Assembly: GCA_033557835.1 (NCBI GenBank)
Contig: JAWQRO010000202.1
Coordinates: 1-49,016, forward strand
From: Helochares maculicollis
Lineage: Eukaryota; Arthropoda; Insecta; Coleoptera; Hydrophilidae
Length of the DNA stretch: 49,016 nucleotides
Direction: 5' to 3'
The notes beneath the pieces were generated by a model. That model did not search any database. It saw only the letters and a list, made by a program, of their open reading frames with translations, and had not been told where the DNA came from. The position numbers and the translations under genes were made by a program. Shown here piece by piece: positions 35,460-46,615 of this stretch (the first letter of the stretch is position 1; each line of letters begins with the position of its first letter).

Positions 35460-38400
35460 TTTTTCTTTATCTATAGAGGGAACCTTGGTTATTGATTCGC
35501 CCATTCCTTAGTGTTAGAGGGTGTGAGGCAATGGGGTGTGCACCATATCAAGATATCTTTTCGCTGACGGCCCTTAAATGAAAAACACTTTTAACAGTAC
35601 TTCGAACGATTTCCTTTTACGTAAGATGCTGTTTTCTTAACTGCGGGGGGTTGTAAGTATTTGTTATGTTCGCAAGGGGATAACACAAGGTGTCACAACC
35701 ATACGCAATGCACTCATTTTATGAGAATATTTCTTTCGGTCCATTGACATACACCTTTTCGACTCTGGCTACAAGACTTGGAGCGAGCATTTTGCAGTTG
35801 AAAAATATTGTAAAGCACTTGGTTGAATTGTAAAAATAAATCCTGCTAGTGCAAGTAGTGTTACACAATAAAATAATTTAGTTACTTATGAAAAATAAAA
35901 AAATAAATGTATTCTCAATTATCATAAAGTACTGTGGGCAAGCCAATTTACTCTATTCAATACATGTAAAGTAAGTAAAAATTAAATGTGTATGCCTATA
36001 GAGATAAAACAAGCGGCAAATATTTACACAGTATTTTCTTACGTATTTGAATGAAGAAGTTTGTAGAATTACGTTTGGAGTCACGTCTGAAGCGCAAAGA
36101 AGGCAAACAGAGCAAAGCGAATTTAGTAAATACGTTTATACATGACACCCAAGAAAAATGTAATGCTGTTGACGTAGCTGTAAAGTGCATGAAAAATAGA
36201 TCGGATGGGGTGGCAGAGGCCTAGATATGGAGTGTATGTGTGTGGACTTTGGAGGACAAAGAAAACGTGATATGGAATATGAAATTTTAAAATGCACATT
36301 TACCAGAAAGGCAATGTTCTAGCAAGATTTGCGGTAATGTCAAGGAGCGCAGTTAAATCTTCCGCAAAGACATCAACTTTCAATACGATAATGGTTTTGA
36401 AATTCAAATCACTTCCTCGTCAAACGCATCTGTTACTGTTTATTCAATTTTTACGGCTCAGTAAACAAATTTAGCAGGATCTAACGTTTTAATGAATACT
36501 AACGTTGCAAAATAAATTTACCTTTCCCTTATACGTAAAGAAAATCAAGAAAATAAATTAAGTGTAATTGTAGCAAAAGTTTTTCTCAGCTTAGAGCGCA
36601 AAGATAAACAAAACTTAGCATTCATTATAAGGCAAGTTAAGTCGAGGGATATTAATATATTCAAGACTATAAAATACACTCGGTTTGAAAATTTATTCAC
36701 AATTAAGAAATAAAACTTTTTAGGTTCCAAGTTTTCAAGTTTAATGAAGACGCTAGATTCGAGGCGCTTAAGTGGAACCTTTGAATATTCAATTATATCG
36801 GTTGTAAAATCAGAAAAAAAATCATATTTTTACTTGTATGGGAGAGAAAGAAATGATGAGAGAAGCGTACGGCTAGGAGATAAAGGGTAAAATTTATTGC
36901 GCCTATAGTCTTAAAATACTCGTTTTCAATTACCTTTATAAATGTATATCGTTAAGCAGCCTTCATTATACATATTCGTTAACATCTTAATACGTGTTTT
37001 TTAGAATTTTTAACTTATCAGCGGTCATTAATTTTCAGGAACGCCGAACTCGTTGGCGATGAGATTACTTACTTGCTTTATGAAAAATGTTGGAGATTCT
37101 GTCTACTTTAACATGTGGGCGGCAAATCGATGTACGTACGATTAAACCGTAAAAAACGTACAATAAAAAGGCAAAACGTACAGCCATTTGTGAGAGAAGG
37201 GACGACAATTTTGAATTTCAAATAAGGAAATGTCTACTAATAACGCTATAAATAATATCTTAAATGTTGAATTAATACTCCGGCGCCATATACGATGGAA
37301 AACATGTACTGTCTGTAGTTATCTTGATAATTCAGTTAATGATATTGTCAGATGCTGTGGTTATACTTAATCATTTAGTCATGTATATTGTACCTATTAC
37401 AAAACAGTCGCTTTAAATTGTTGGCGGAGATGATAAAGGCGCCAAATAGAAAATAAAAATAGATGTAGGTACCCAAAGGGGATATTGTTCCATTTTCTTA
37501 TTGTAGTTCAAGTAGGTAATTTGTTTTAAATAATATAAAGTGCAATTTTACTGCAAATAACAAATAGATATTGCTTCCAGCTAGAATTATTTAATATTTC
37601 ATAAAGAAGTGTTTGTTTTTCACCTCGTCAGCTTAGGCTTATTTTTGTCACATTTCTATTTTGAGCTTGAAATTGGAACACCTAATTTTTTGTTGACCAT
37701 ATATGAAAATATCTAACTGTCTACTTATAAATATGAAGCCGCTCATTAGATTAGAATTATTTATAGGTAGCTCTTATAATATCATCGAAGTACGAAACAA
37801 TATTGTAGCAATGTAAACCTTGTTGATTATTGTCCAATTTAAACTATGTTTATCATAACTACTCATAAGGTTATAGAAAGAAAAAGCAACATTATAATGA
37901 AAGATAATGAATATTTTGACGTATATGCGCCTATGTAAGAGATGATATACTTACATGCATTTTGTTTGTTAGTTGCATTTAAATTAAGAAAGCTTAACCA
38001 AAAACGGGCAACTGTATTCGAGTTCAATTAAAATATGATCTTCTAGATAACTTACATCTGCTCTATTGTTTTTAGCAATAATGGATCATTTGTTGTCATG
38101 TTAAAGCCACATTTAGTAATTTCTTCAAAAATGCACATACTACATTTATTTTAATTTTTTGACAGTAAAGTAAGGCTAGGTACAATTATTTCAATTCACT
38201 TCTAATACAAGATTTATTCCATAACCAAAAATATTGGCTATTTTAAGTGTGACTATTATAATTTAATGATTAAATATTTCTTTTGGGCTGTCCTGTTTTT
38301 GAAAATAAGGAAACGTATTATAATTATAGCTTTGCGAAAAAGTCTGCCCAGAAAATCTATAAGTTTAAACAAATGAACTGGTTAATTATAGACAAATATT

Positions 38401-39874
38401 TGCTATTTGGTCTTTTAAGAAATATTTGCTATTTGGTCTTTTAAGAAATTTATTACAAGACATTTATGAGTAAGAAATGCAATGTGTCATGAGTTTTTAG
38501 CAACAATTCGGAAATATTAACCAACAGACACTGTACAAAAGACTCGTTCTTTTATTCAGTTCATCGTCTTGCATTGTCCCCAGATGTAAATGGCAAAATA
38601 CGCTGGAAATTTCTATCCAGCAATAGTGTTATATTTATCAGTACCTCAATTATATCTAATATTTAAAATCTAGAAAAAATATTTTAGGAGATTCTGTAAA
38701 TGAATATTAAGCTACATATTTTTTAAAGATTTTGTATCTCATGATATACCATTGTTTTCAATCCCTTATTCATATCATACAGATCAAGTTGGCTTTAAGG
38801 ATAAGGAAAAAATCAAAAGCACCACCCATAAAAAATAGTTATGCAAATAAAAAAAGATGCACATGAAAGTCCCTCAAAATATCATTATAATATCCACATC
38901 ATGTAATGGGCAAGATTTGGAACAAATTTATATTGTTTGAATAATTAACTATTTTCTTCCGATTGTTTTCTCTTGATTTGTTTACTCTTCTAACAAAATA
39001 AATGAATCAGATGAAATAATGTAACACTAGAAAAAGCCTTGTAAATACTGTTTGGGGTTTATTGACTTTATTAGTCATTGTTTACATTTATAAACGATGC
39101 ACACGTATTTTCGAATTGGCCAAAATAAAATAATGGTGAAAGCCCTAGGAATTTTTTTTAATTGCTATTTATCTAATACTTATTACAACTTATCCTGTTT
39201 GGCAAAAAATGTCAAATCAAGGTTTTTATTTAATTCAAGTGATTTCACATACATGGTGTGAAGGATATCATCATTTGAAAATCTTAGTAAGCAAAATTTA
39301 TTGGAGAAATAAATATAAATAGATCATCAGAATTCATTATTAGTCTGAAGTTTTAAGAACTCTGGGTAACATCCTTTTAATTGAAGAAGTAGGAAAAAAT
39401 AATTAATCTCTTAACTCATTACTGTTGAATAAAACTAAGTCTCAATGTTATCACTAGTAACTGAAACACAAACGGTTTCATAATGAAGTGCTATTAGATA
39501 TATATTTTCCATGTTGAATTTTGAAAATTCAAAACTAAAATACTTGTTTTATGTAACTTTAGCGATTAATAGATACAATTCCATCTGAGTAGGTATCTTA
39601 TGCTATATATGATTGCGATCTATATTGTACATAGATCGTGTTCAAAAAGTGTCACCTCCTTAAAACTGGAATCGTAATGAGACAAATGGTGTTACTAGAT
39701 AAGTAGTTACAATTTTAATTTATCAGTAGAAAAAAGCTGAAATATAGTTTGTTAATTAAAACGAGGCAAATAAAAAAGGATCATTTGGAAATCGCTTTAA
39801 CTACTTGAATAATTGCAGACGTTGGAATTGCTGGAAAAAATTCAGTGGAATTATATTAATTCAACAAAGGAAAT
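35460..39874 (+). other. unc-5: unc-5 intron after Ig1, middle part
   Basis: Very AT-rich sequence with no supported gene. The only clear structure is the 26-bp tandem duplication at 38394-38445. A short mariner-terminus-like string (GTGTTCAAAAAGTGTCACC, about 39635) is too weak to call an element. Confidence 0.7.
38394..38445. repeat. Exact 26-bp tandem duplication
   Basis: A unit starting AAATATTTGCTATTTGGTCT and ending TTTAAG is present twice with no difference, at 38394-38419 and 38420-38445. This is consistent with a recent slippage or duplication event. Confidence 0.95.
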
Positions 39875-40034
39875 TTGATTACCGCCTCAAAGACGGAAGT
39901 TGCAGCAGGGAAGTTGAGTGTTGAAAACAAGCGATTTCGCTGCTGGATGCGGTTATCCTTAGAGCAAACAGGGCAGGAGGAAAAAGAGGCGGAAAATTCT
40001 GAGCGTCGTTTTTCTTCTCGGCATAATAAAGGCA

Positions 40035-40132
40035 AGGTATTATGCAAAAATTTTTCACCGACACCAAAGAATAATAAATGTGACAAATACATTCGCACAT
40101 CCGTAAAAAGAGCAATTTATTATATAAACAAA
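40035..40132 (+). repeat. Local direct repeat, copy 1
   Basis: This 98-bp block starts AGGTATTATGCAAAAA, runs through AATAAATGTGACAAAT and ends AAAAAGAGCAATTTATTAT plus ATAAACAAA. It matches 40331-40427 at roughly 85 percent with a single one-base gap. Flanks on the left side do not match. Confidence 0.85.
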
Positions 40133-40229
40133 CCATTCTTTACGTAACATCGTTCTTCGAGACTCTCATAATTTATCTTTTGAATTTCTAAAATAATATA
40201 TTTAGTTTTAATATTTAGTTTTATACATA

Positions 40230-40523
40230 ATGGGATGCTGTCGCTTTGCCGGTTCCTTCGTTCTTTTTCTGCAGCTTGGCAGTAGCGGCTCTGCCGCCGT
40301 AGAAACGAACAATGAAAACAGGGTGCAGACAGGTATTATGCAAAATTTTTCACGGAACCCAAAGAAAAATAAATGTGACAAATGCATTCTAATGTCTATA
40401 AAAAGAGCAATTTATTATCTAAACAAATCTTATAGAGCGGCTTGGGATTGGTGGTGCAAATCCAGTGGCAAGGGATGGTGCTTCACCGCGATGGAAGTGA
40501 TAATTCATCTTTGGAAACAATAA
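40230..40523 (+). CDS. Unrecognised 97-codon ORF with signal-like N terminus
   Basis: The ORF begins MGCCRFAGSFVLFLQLGSSG, which resembles a secretory signal with a possible cleavage after SGSA. It is followed by a basic stretch containing KKNKCDKCILMSIKRAIYYL and a Trp/Cys-bearing tail (AAWDWWCKSSGKGWCF). The middle is encoded by the direct repeat copy at 40331-40427, whose other copy lies in a separate ORF at 39875-40147 with a similar KNNKCDKYIRTSVKRAIYYI. Substitutions between the copies do not obviously favour synonymous sites, so this may be a chance ORF in duplicated noncoding DNA. Confidence 0.15.
   Translation: MGCCRFAGSFVLFLQLGSSGSAAVETNNENRVQTGIMQNFSRNPKKNKCDKCILMSIKRAIYYLNKSYRAAWDWWCKSSGKGWCFTAMEVIIHLWKQ
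40331..40427 (+). repeat. Local direct repeat, copy 2
   Basis: This is the second copy of the block at 40035-40132, about 296 bp downstream in the same orientation. Differences cluster in the middle (around 40371-40399). Confidence 0.85.
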
Positions 40524-41764
40524 AGTGCCTTTGTTCGATGCTCTTCGAAAGGCATTATAATAATTCCAAATCGGATTTTTCCCGGAAAAAATTATGACAA
40601 ATTGCCCAGACTCTATGGATTTTATTTTGGGGCCTGCTGCTAATAGATGGCGCTCCAGTCACGACTAAGGATTAGGTATATTGTTCAGATGGGCCTCGGT
40701 TTTATTGTGGGATTTTAAAATCAGGGCAAAAAATGCCAGATATATGAACGCTCATTTATCTACTGGAAAAACAAAGGTCTCCAATGCTGCCAAAAAAAAC
40801 CAACGGGACTTGTGCGATGTGTCATAAATTCCGATTTACCAACTGGGGTCCTATCGGGAACTAAGGCTAATTGTAAGATATAATTTATCCTCGATAAATC
40901 AGTTTACGCTCGAAGAGCAAAGCGTATCTTTAGTCGTAACTAATTGTTATTTACCAATTCGTTTAGAACATTTCTTTGCCTTTACAGTTTCCTTTTATGT
41001 CTTATCTGTGTGCGATATATTTGTACAGTTGTTCATATAGAATGGTGCAGTGTGCGCGAGATATTTGCAGAGGCGGGATATGGCCCATTCTTTTTTATGT
41101 TCTTGTTTATATATAAAAGCCATTGAATATGTGCGCATATAAGCGTGTTAAATTCAAATAAAATAATGTTTATTGTCGGTGGTAAGTGGTTTCGGGAGAT
41201 TTGGGTAGATTGTGGTAACGAGTAGTATGTTTTATTTACTAATGTGATAGCAAGAAGGGTTCAAAAATGGAGGCATTTACGGGATTAATTTTTTAATATG
41301 AGAAATTAAGAAACTTAAATTTATTGTCACTTTTATAAATGGTCGATTTTAGTATGAATCATGTTAAGTTCTTGCTGGTACATTTTTTGTGTTGATATCT
41401 CTACAAATAAATATAAGTATTACTCATGCTATTTCTATACATTTGTTGTTGCAAAAGAGGCTTACGTCTCTACGATTCATGCTTAAAAATCTTAGCTTTC
41501 GAGTGAATTGTTGAACTGAAAAACGAGTTGCCTTATATCTAATTATTTAGTTATCTATAATGGTGCTGTTCTAAATTAGTCGTTATTAACTGTTGAACAA
41601 AATATGAATTAGTTTAATAGAAATTGAAATATTTGTATGAATTAAAGAAGGTAATTGATTTCAAAGCTTCGATATTCATTCTGAATTGTTCACTTTTATA
41701 CCAAACGCTGTTTTATAGTATACTAACAATTGTTCACATGTTCAGCAGTTTTTTTTAATTTTTG

Positions 41765-41765
<1 letters not shown>

Positions 41766-41811
<46 letters not shown>
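41766..41811. repeat. (TA)23 microsatellite
   Basis: Uninterrupted TA run of 46 bases, the longest simple repeat in the window. Confidence 0.97.
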
Positions 41812-41818
<7 letters not shown>

Positions 41819-42603
41819 GCTTTAACCAATCTAGTTTTGTTTTACTTATTATCAATTGGCGTAAGAGATAATTATTTTATTCTGATTTTTATGAGCTGAC
41901 TAGCTTCAATACAAATCAACAATTTTCGTTTGTATAAATTTTCTGTGCTGCTTTATCAAAACGTCATATAATTTGTTCTAATACTTTTTATAGAGATAAA
42001 CCGCAATCGCAGTAACAGGAACCGGGTAATTTTCAACCTATCAGTAACTGAATTTTATAAACCAATATATGGAACGTCTGGGAAATCCTACTAATTTATA
42101 TTTATTTGAAATTTTCAAAAGATTACTATTTCAAATTATTGTTATGAATGTATTTCCTGTAATTGCTGTATACAAGATTTTTCTGCGCTAACACATTATT
42201 GAGAAGCAAGCCTAAATATGAATCTTATCACGTTGCTGCAAGTTTTCCATTTGCTACAATACTTTTTTAAATATATTTCAAATATATAATTATAAAACTA
42301 ATTTATCAAAGAATAACAAAGTGAATGCCCAACGTATATTTCTATACAATAAACTACAGAGAAAAGTGACACAACTTATTTGATGTAACTTAATACCCAG
42401 CATAATGTAATATAAAGACTAAAATCCCTAATTAAAGTCTAAATATAGAAAACAAAAGTGCAGCTAGTCAAGTCTTAAACATAAGAGCCATGTCGATTAT
42501 TCCCAAACAATGTTCAAGCCTCTCGCTTCATAATCAGCTACGTTAGTTAATAAGATATGGAAGTGGCTAATAACTGATACGCGATAGCGTCTTAAAAGAA
42601 TAA

Positions 42604-42649
42604 GACGTTGCGTTGTGTTGGTCTCATCCAATTACCACAAGGCAACGTC
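42604..42649 (+). repeat. Short hairpin, 14-bp stem
   Basis: GACGTTGCGTTGTG (42604-42617) pairs with CACAAGGCAACGTC (42636-42649) with one mismatch, around an 18-base loop. It sits in a locally GC-richer stretch. Confidence 0.7.
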
Positions 42650-45600
42650 CGGTTTCAGGGTTGCCAACCCCTAACCCTAATCCGGCTGAAGAGGCTTCTT
42701 GTTCGAGCTTATAATCCAATGTAGAATTCCTTTTCCCCTTGAATGCTCCACCGAAGTGTTTTGAGACAGAGAGGGAGAAAACCGAGTCGAGAGATACGGA
42801 AATCGGAATATAAGATGGGGAATTATCACTTTCTCTTTCTTCTCGTGGCGCACACCTGTAGTCATAGGGTAACTTTATAGCCTGTGGATGTATTAATATT
42901 TCGCACGTATAAATTTAAATTGCTTATTAAGCGGTTTTCGGAGTAGCATTCCTTCAGATTTTACAACACATTCAATTTTAAAATATTTTTAAGATTTTCT
43001 GAAACTGAAATCCGCATTAGACCTACAAATTTTATTTACTTTCACGGCTTTATTAACATTTTCTTATGCATAATGCATGGCGATTTACTTTCCTACATAG
43101 GCTTACAAAGAATCTGAAAATGGAAACAGTAGCCAAGACTACTCACTTTAATCTTATAGACTAAACAAAAGAGCCATTAAAGTTTTTTAGGCGTGAAATC
43201 AAAATTTTGTGGTGGCATTATTTTTTATGTAATGTATTTAATAATTTCCTCTTTTATTTAGTACTCATTTTTACGTAATCTCTTATTTCTGTATATGAAT
43301 TTAGTAGTTATTCTTCGTACACGAAATACATGTAATCTCCTCAAAATGATATTATCTCAATTTTCTAATTTCCTATTAGGCTTCTTGGCTCGTAGTACCA
43401 AGTCGAGGAACACAAGAATGCACTTCTCTCTAGTTTTATTCGTTCAGAGTATTTTAAAATCCATTTATTACAGCAGCTTTTACGTAACCGTAGTTTAATA
43501 CGGTTTTCACGTAAACGTTATATTAAAAATTTATATCCCAAATGGCATGCTTTTTTCCTTTCTATATATGTGTATGTTGAATCAGCTTTACTTCTTTCTC
43601 TCTGCTTCTTCCCAGTATGTATCATCCACCGTGAAATATAACAGTCAGGAGCCAAAATAAGGCAATATGTTACTTGAGGACGATCTGTTAGGACGAAAAA
43701 TAGTTTCCAACTTTCAAGGAGATAAAACTTTTAAAGTAATAACTTCCCAAAAGCGATTTTTCAGTCGCTTTCGACTTGTTGTGTTTGTCCTAAAGGAAAG
43801 CGGGAAAATTATGAAAGAAGGCTCTCCTAAAAATGACGAGACAGGTGATTCTGCGTGCTCGCGCATCTTATAACAATATTTTTACAACCGCATTGTAATA
43901 AAACTTTAACCCAGTTGTTTTTAGTGGAAGTTAAATCCATTTTATGGCCGCAACGGCTTCAAAATTCACTCACATAATTTGTAAGGGAACCTGAATGTGG
44001 AATAGGGGGGCTGCGTATATCACAAGGCAGACAGTTTTCAGTGTAAACTTTGAGTACTCAAGTTTTATAATGGTCTTTACAATGATGTATGGTGAACGAT
44101 ATACCCATCTGGTGGCGGTGGGGGGTGGTCGTTTCGGGATTATTAAAATTTTAGCGCGATTTCAATGGCTTCGTATTAAATTTAATTAATACTGAGTGAG
44201 TGCATCCTTACAACGAAACGCTTCATTCAAAGTCTTAGCAGAAGCTCTGCATACAGATGGAAGCTTAATGTTTTAATTCTTGTCATTTCCTCTATTGTTA
44301 TGCAAGAGATTTCGCTTTTTATTTTTACTAAGAAAATTTTCCACCTATATTTTCCGTCTTAATTAAAAAAGTTGTTCGTTTACGTCCCGCCAGGTTTGCA
44401 GTCCCTCGGAACCGTGTTAATTGTAGACGCAAGCTCAGCTAGACGCTTTTTTATATTTTTTTAAGTAATTTTCATGTTGTATTACAAAATTAGAGCTTTT
44501 AATTAGGAACTTATTTTCTAATTTCAATGTAGATACATTTTTATCGCTCACTGCGCTTATTTATGTTTCGTAATAATTTTCATGTTTCAAAGCACATTTT
44601 TGTCATTACACTACATTTCAGGTCCTCCGGTTTTTATTTAACATTTCAGTTTGTTTCCGTTCCTATTTTCTGCGCTTTGTGCAATAAATTATTTATGCCC
44701 ATATTTTTTGTCTTGTCGGACTTTTTATATTATCAGTTAACTCCGTGTTTACGTGCTCGTTAGAAATTGACTTTCATGAATCGCTTGCAAAGATATACTA
44801 CATTTGATTACGTTGATGCTTGTGCTGTTGTGGTATTTTCGACGGCTCAATATGAGTTTTCGCATAAACAAGACTTTGCACTACCGTCTTTTCCTGATGA
44901 AAAACACGTTTAAAATGGGTTTAAGGCGAGGTGGTTGACCTAAATTCTCTGCTAAAGTTGAGGAAAATAAATGAAAGCTATACATCAACTCGTTAACTAT
45001 GTTATTGATTAACGACTGGCAGACTGGTGGAGACGAAACAAGGAGGCATTCGTTTTCATAATATTCTATGAGGCGCTCTGAGGTGGTAGATAAATAAAAT
45101 ATATTGCATTAAGAGATGAAATTCAGACTTTTTATATAAAATAGATTTTAATCAAAACTTAGTTTTTTTCTTAAATCGCCATAGGTATGCATTTAAGTTG
45201 AATAAATATTGTATTTTTTAATACAACTAATTCAATATTACTGCGTTCAGTGTTAGCTAAAGATATTTCTAAAGAAGTTTTATATATAAAAGGACCTATA
45301 GTTCCATCAAATATCGGCAACAAAATTGCGCCTTACTTATTTTGTTATCACTCATTTCAAAAAATGATCTATTACCATTTTCAGCAACTCTTTAAGATAC
45401 GGCCTCTTTTATTAATATTTAATTCTATAAAGTCAACGCGATGGTTCGTTTTAAACTCATGCAAAACTATTAATTATTTTATTTATTTGTTTATATTAAA
45501 CAGTTTGTGCATCGTTTTATACGCTGATTGTATTTAAAAAACTTAAAGTAGATGTTGCAGCCATAATATGACCGCGTTATCTCTTCTACTTTCTGAGGCC

Positions 45601-46463
45601 AGCCAAATCGTTACGAAAGATAAAAGGTTGGTAAATACAAACTGATTCAAAAGATTAGGTGTATGGTGGTTAGATACTGGCCTACTAAACAAATGTGACC
45701 AGCCTATTTGTGCTTCCCATGATTAGTGTTGTTGTTACTCTGTACACTTAATCTGTCATCCTTGATTGGATTCAGCTTGGATAAAATTTCAATTAATTTT
45801 ATTATACTAGCGCGACAAAAATGCTTTAAATACCCTCAGGGTCAAAAAATGATGTATATGTTAGTATTTTATTTAAAGTGAACAGCAACCCTACATAAAC
45901 GAAACACTTTGAATAATTTAGAAAAATATACAATGTGAACGTGAGTTCGATGAAGGATGGCAAAATGACGTACGCTCTAAAGAATATTGATTAGAAATAA
46001 GACAACTTATGACTCAACGTATGGTTAAAGATAGTGGATACGTCTATGTAGATATTTACTGGATCTTGAAACTCTAGTTTGAAGGATCTCTACACCAAGA
46101 AAATTATCGTACTCTAAATGACCACACCCGAAGAAAAAATTTACACACCGAAGAAAGACAAAAGAGTCTAATTATTCAGACAGCATATTTTTACATTTAC
46201 CAGAAAACAAAGAAGATATCTGAAGAAAAATAATGCTTAAAAACTGCTGAATACCTATTTTTAATGGACTATCGAGAAGGGAAAATGAATATAAAGGTGC
46301 AAAAATACATTAATAAGGCCAGAAATCACATATGCATGTAAAACATAGACAATGACAATACAGCAGGAGATAATTCAATGGGAGTGAAGTTTATTAAGAA
46401 AGTTATTTGGTGGAAAACAGCAGATGGTGCATGAATATCAAAAATAAATGCAGATGGGCAAAT

Positions 46464-46615
46464 GGGCATTGTTCTGGGCAATTTTCTCTAATGCTAGAGA
46501 TTTTGGACTCTATCTTGGGGCATACCTCAACCTACTCAGCACCGAAAGTTTTATTATTGTTATTACACTAGTCCAAAATCTCTAGCATTAGAGAAAATTG
46601 CCCATAACAATGCCC
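46464..46615. repeat. Near-perfect 46-bp inverted repeat around a 60-bp centre
   Basis: Arm 46464-46509 (starting GGGCATTGTTCTGGGCAATT) is the reverse complement of 46570-46615 at 45 of 46 positions; the only mismatch is at 46474. The central 60 bases are unrelated to the arms. The arrangement fits a short foldback/MITE-type element or a long hairpin. No target-site duplication is evident next to the arms and no family is recognised. Confidence 0.92.

Larger units (their letters stand above)
40524..46463 (+). other. unc-5: unc-5 intron after Ig1, right part
   Basis: AT-rich, with no supported gene. It contains a (TA)23 microsatellite (41766-41811) and a 14-bp hairpin (42604-42649). ORFs of 60-95 codons here are unremarkable. 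Confidence 0.7.

Noticed and set aside
39627..39660. GTGTTCAAAAAGTGTCACC, similar to a mariner terminal repeat
   Set aside because: Only part of the terminus matches, there is no adjacent TA at the right place, and no transposase remnant lies on either side.
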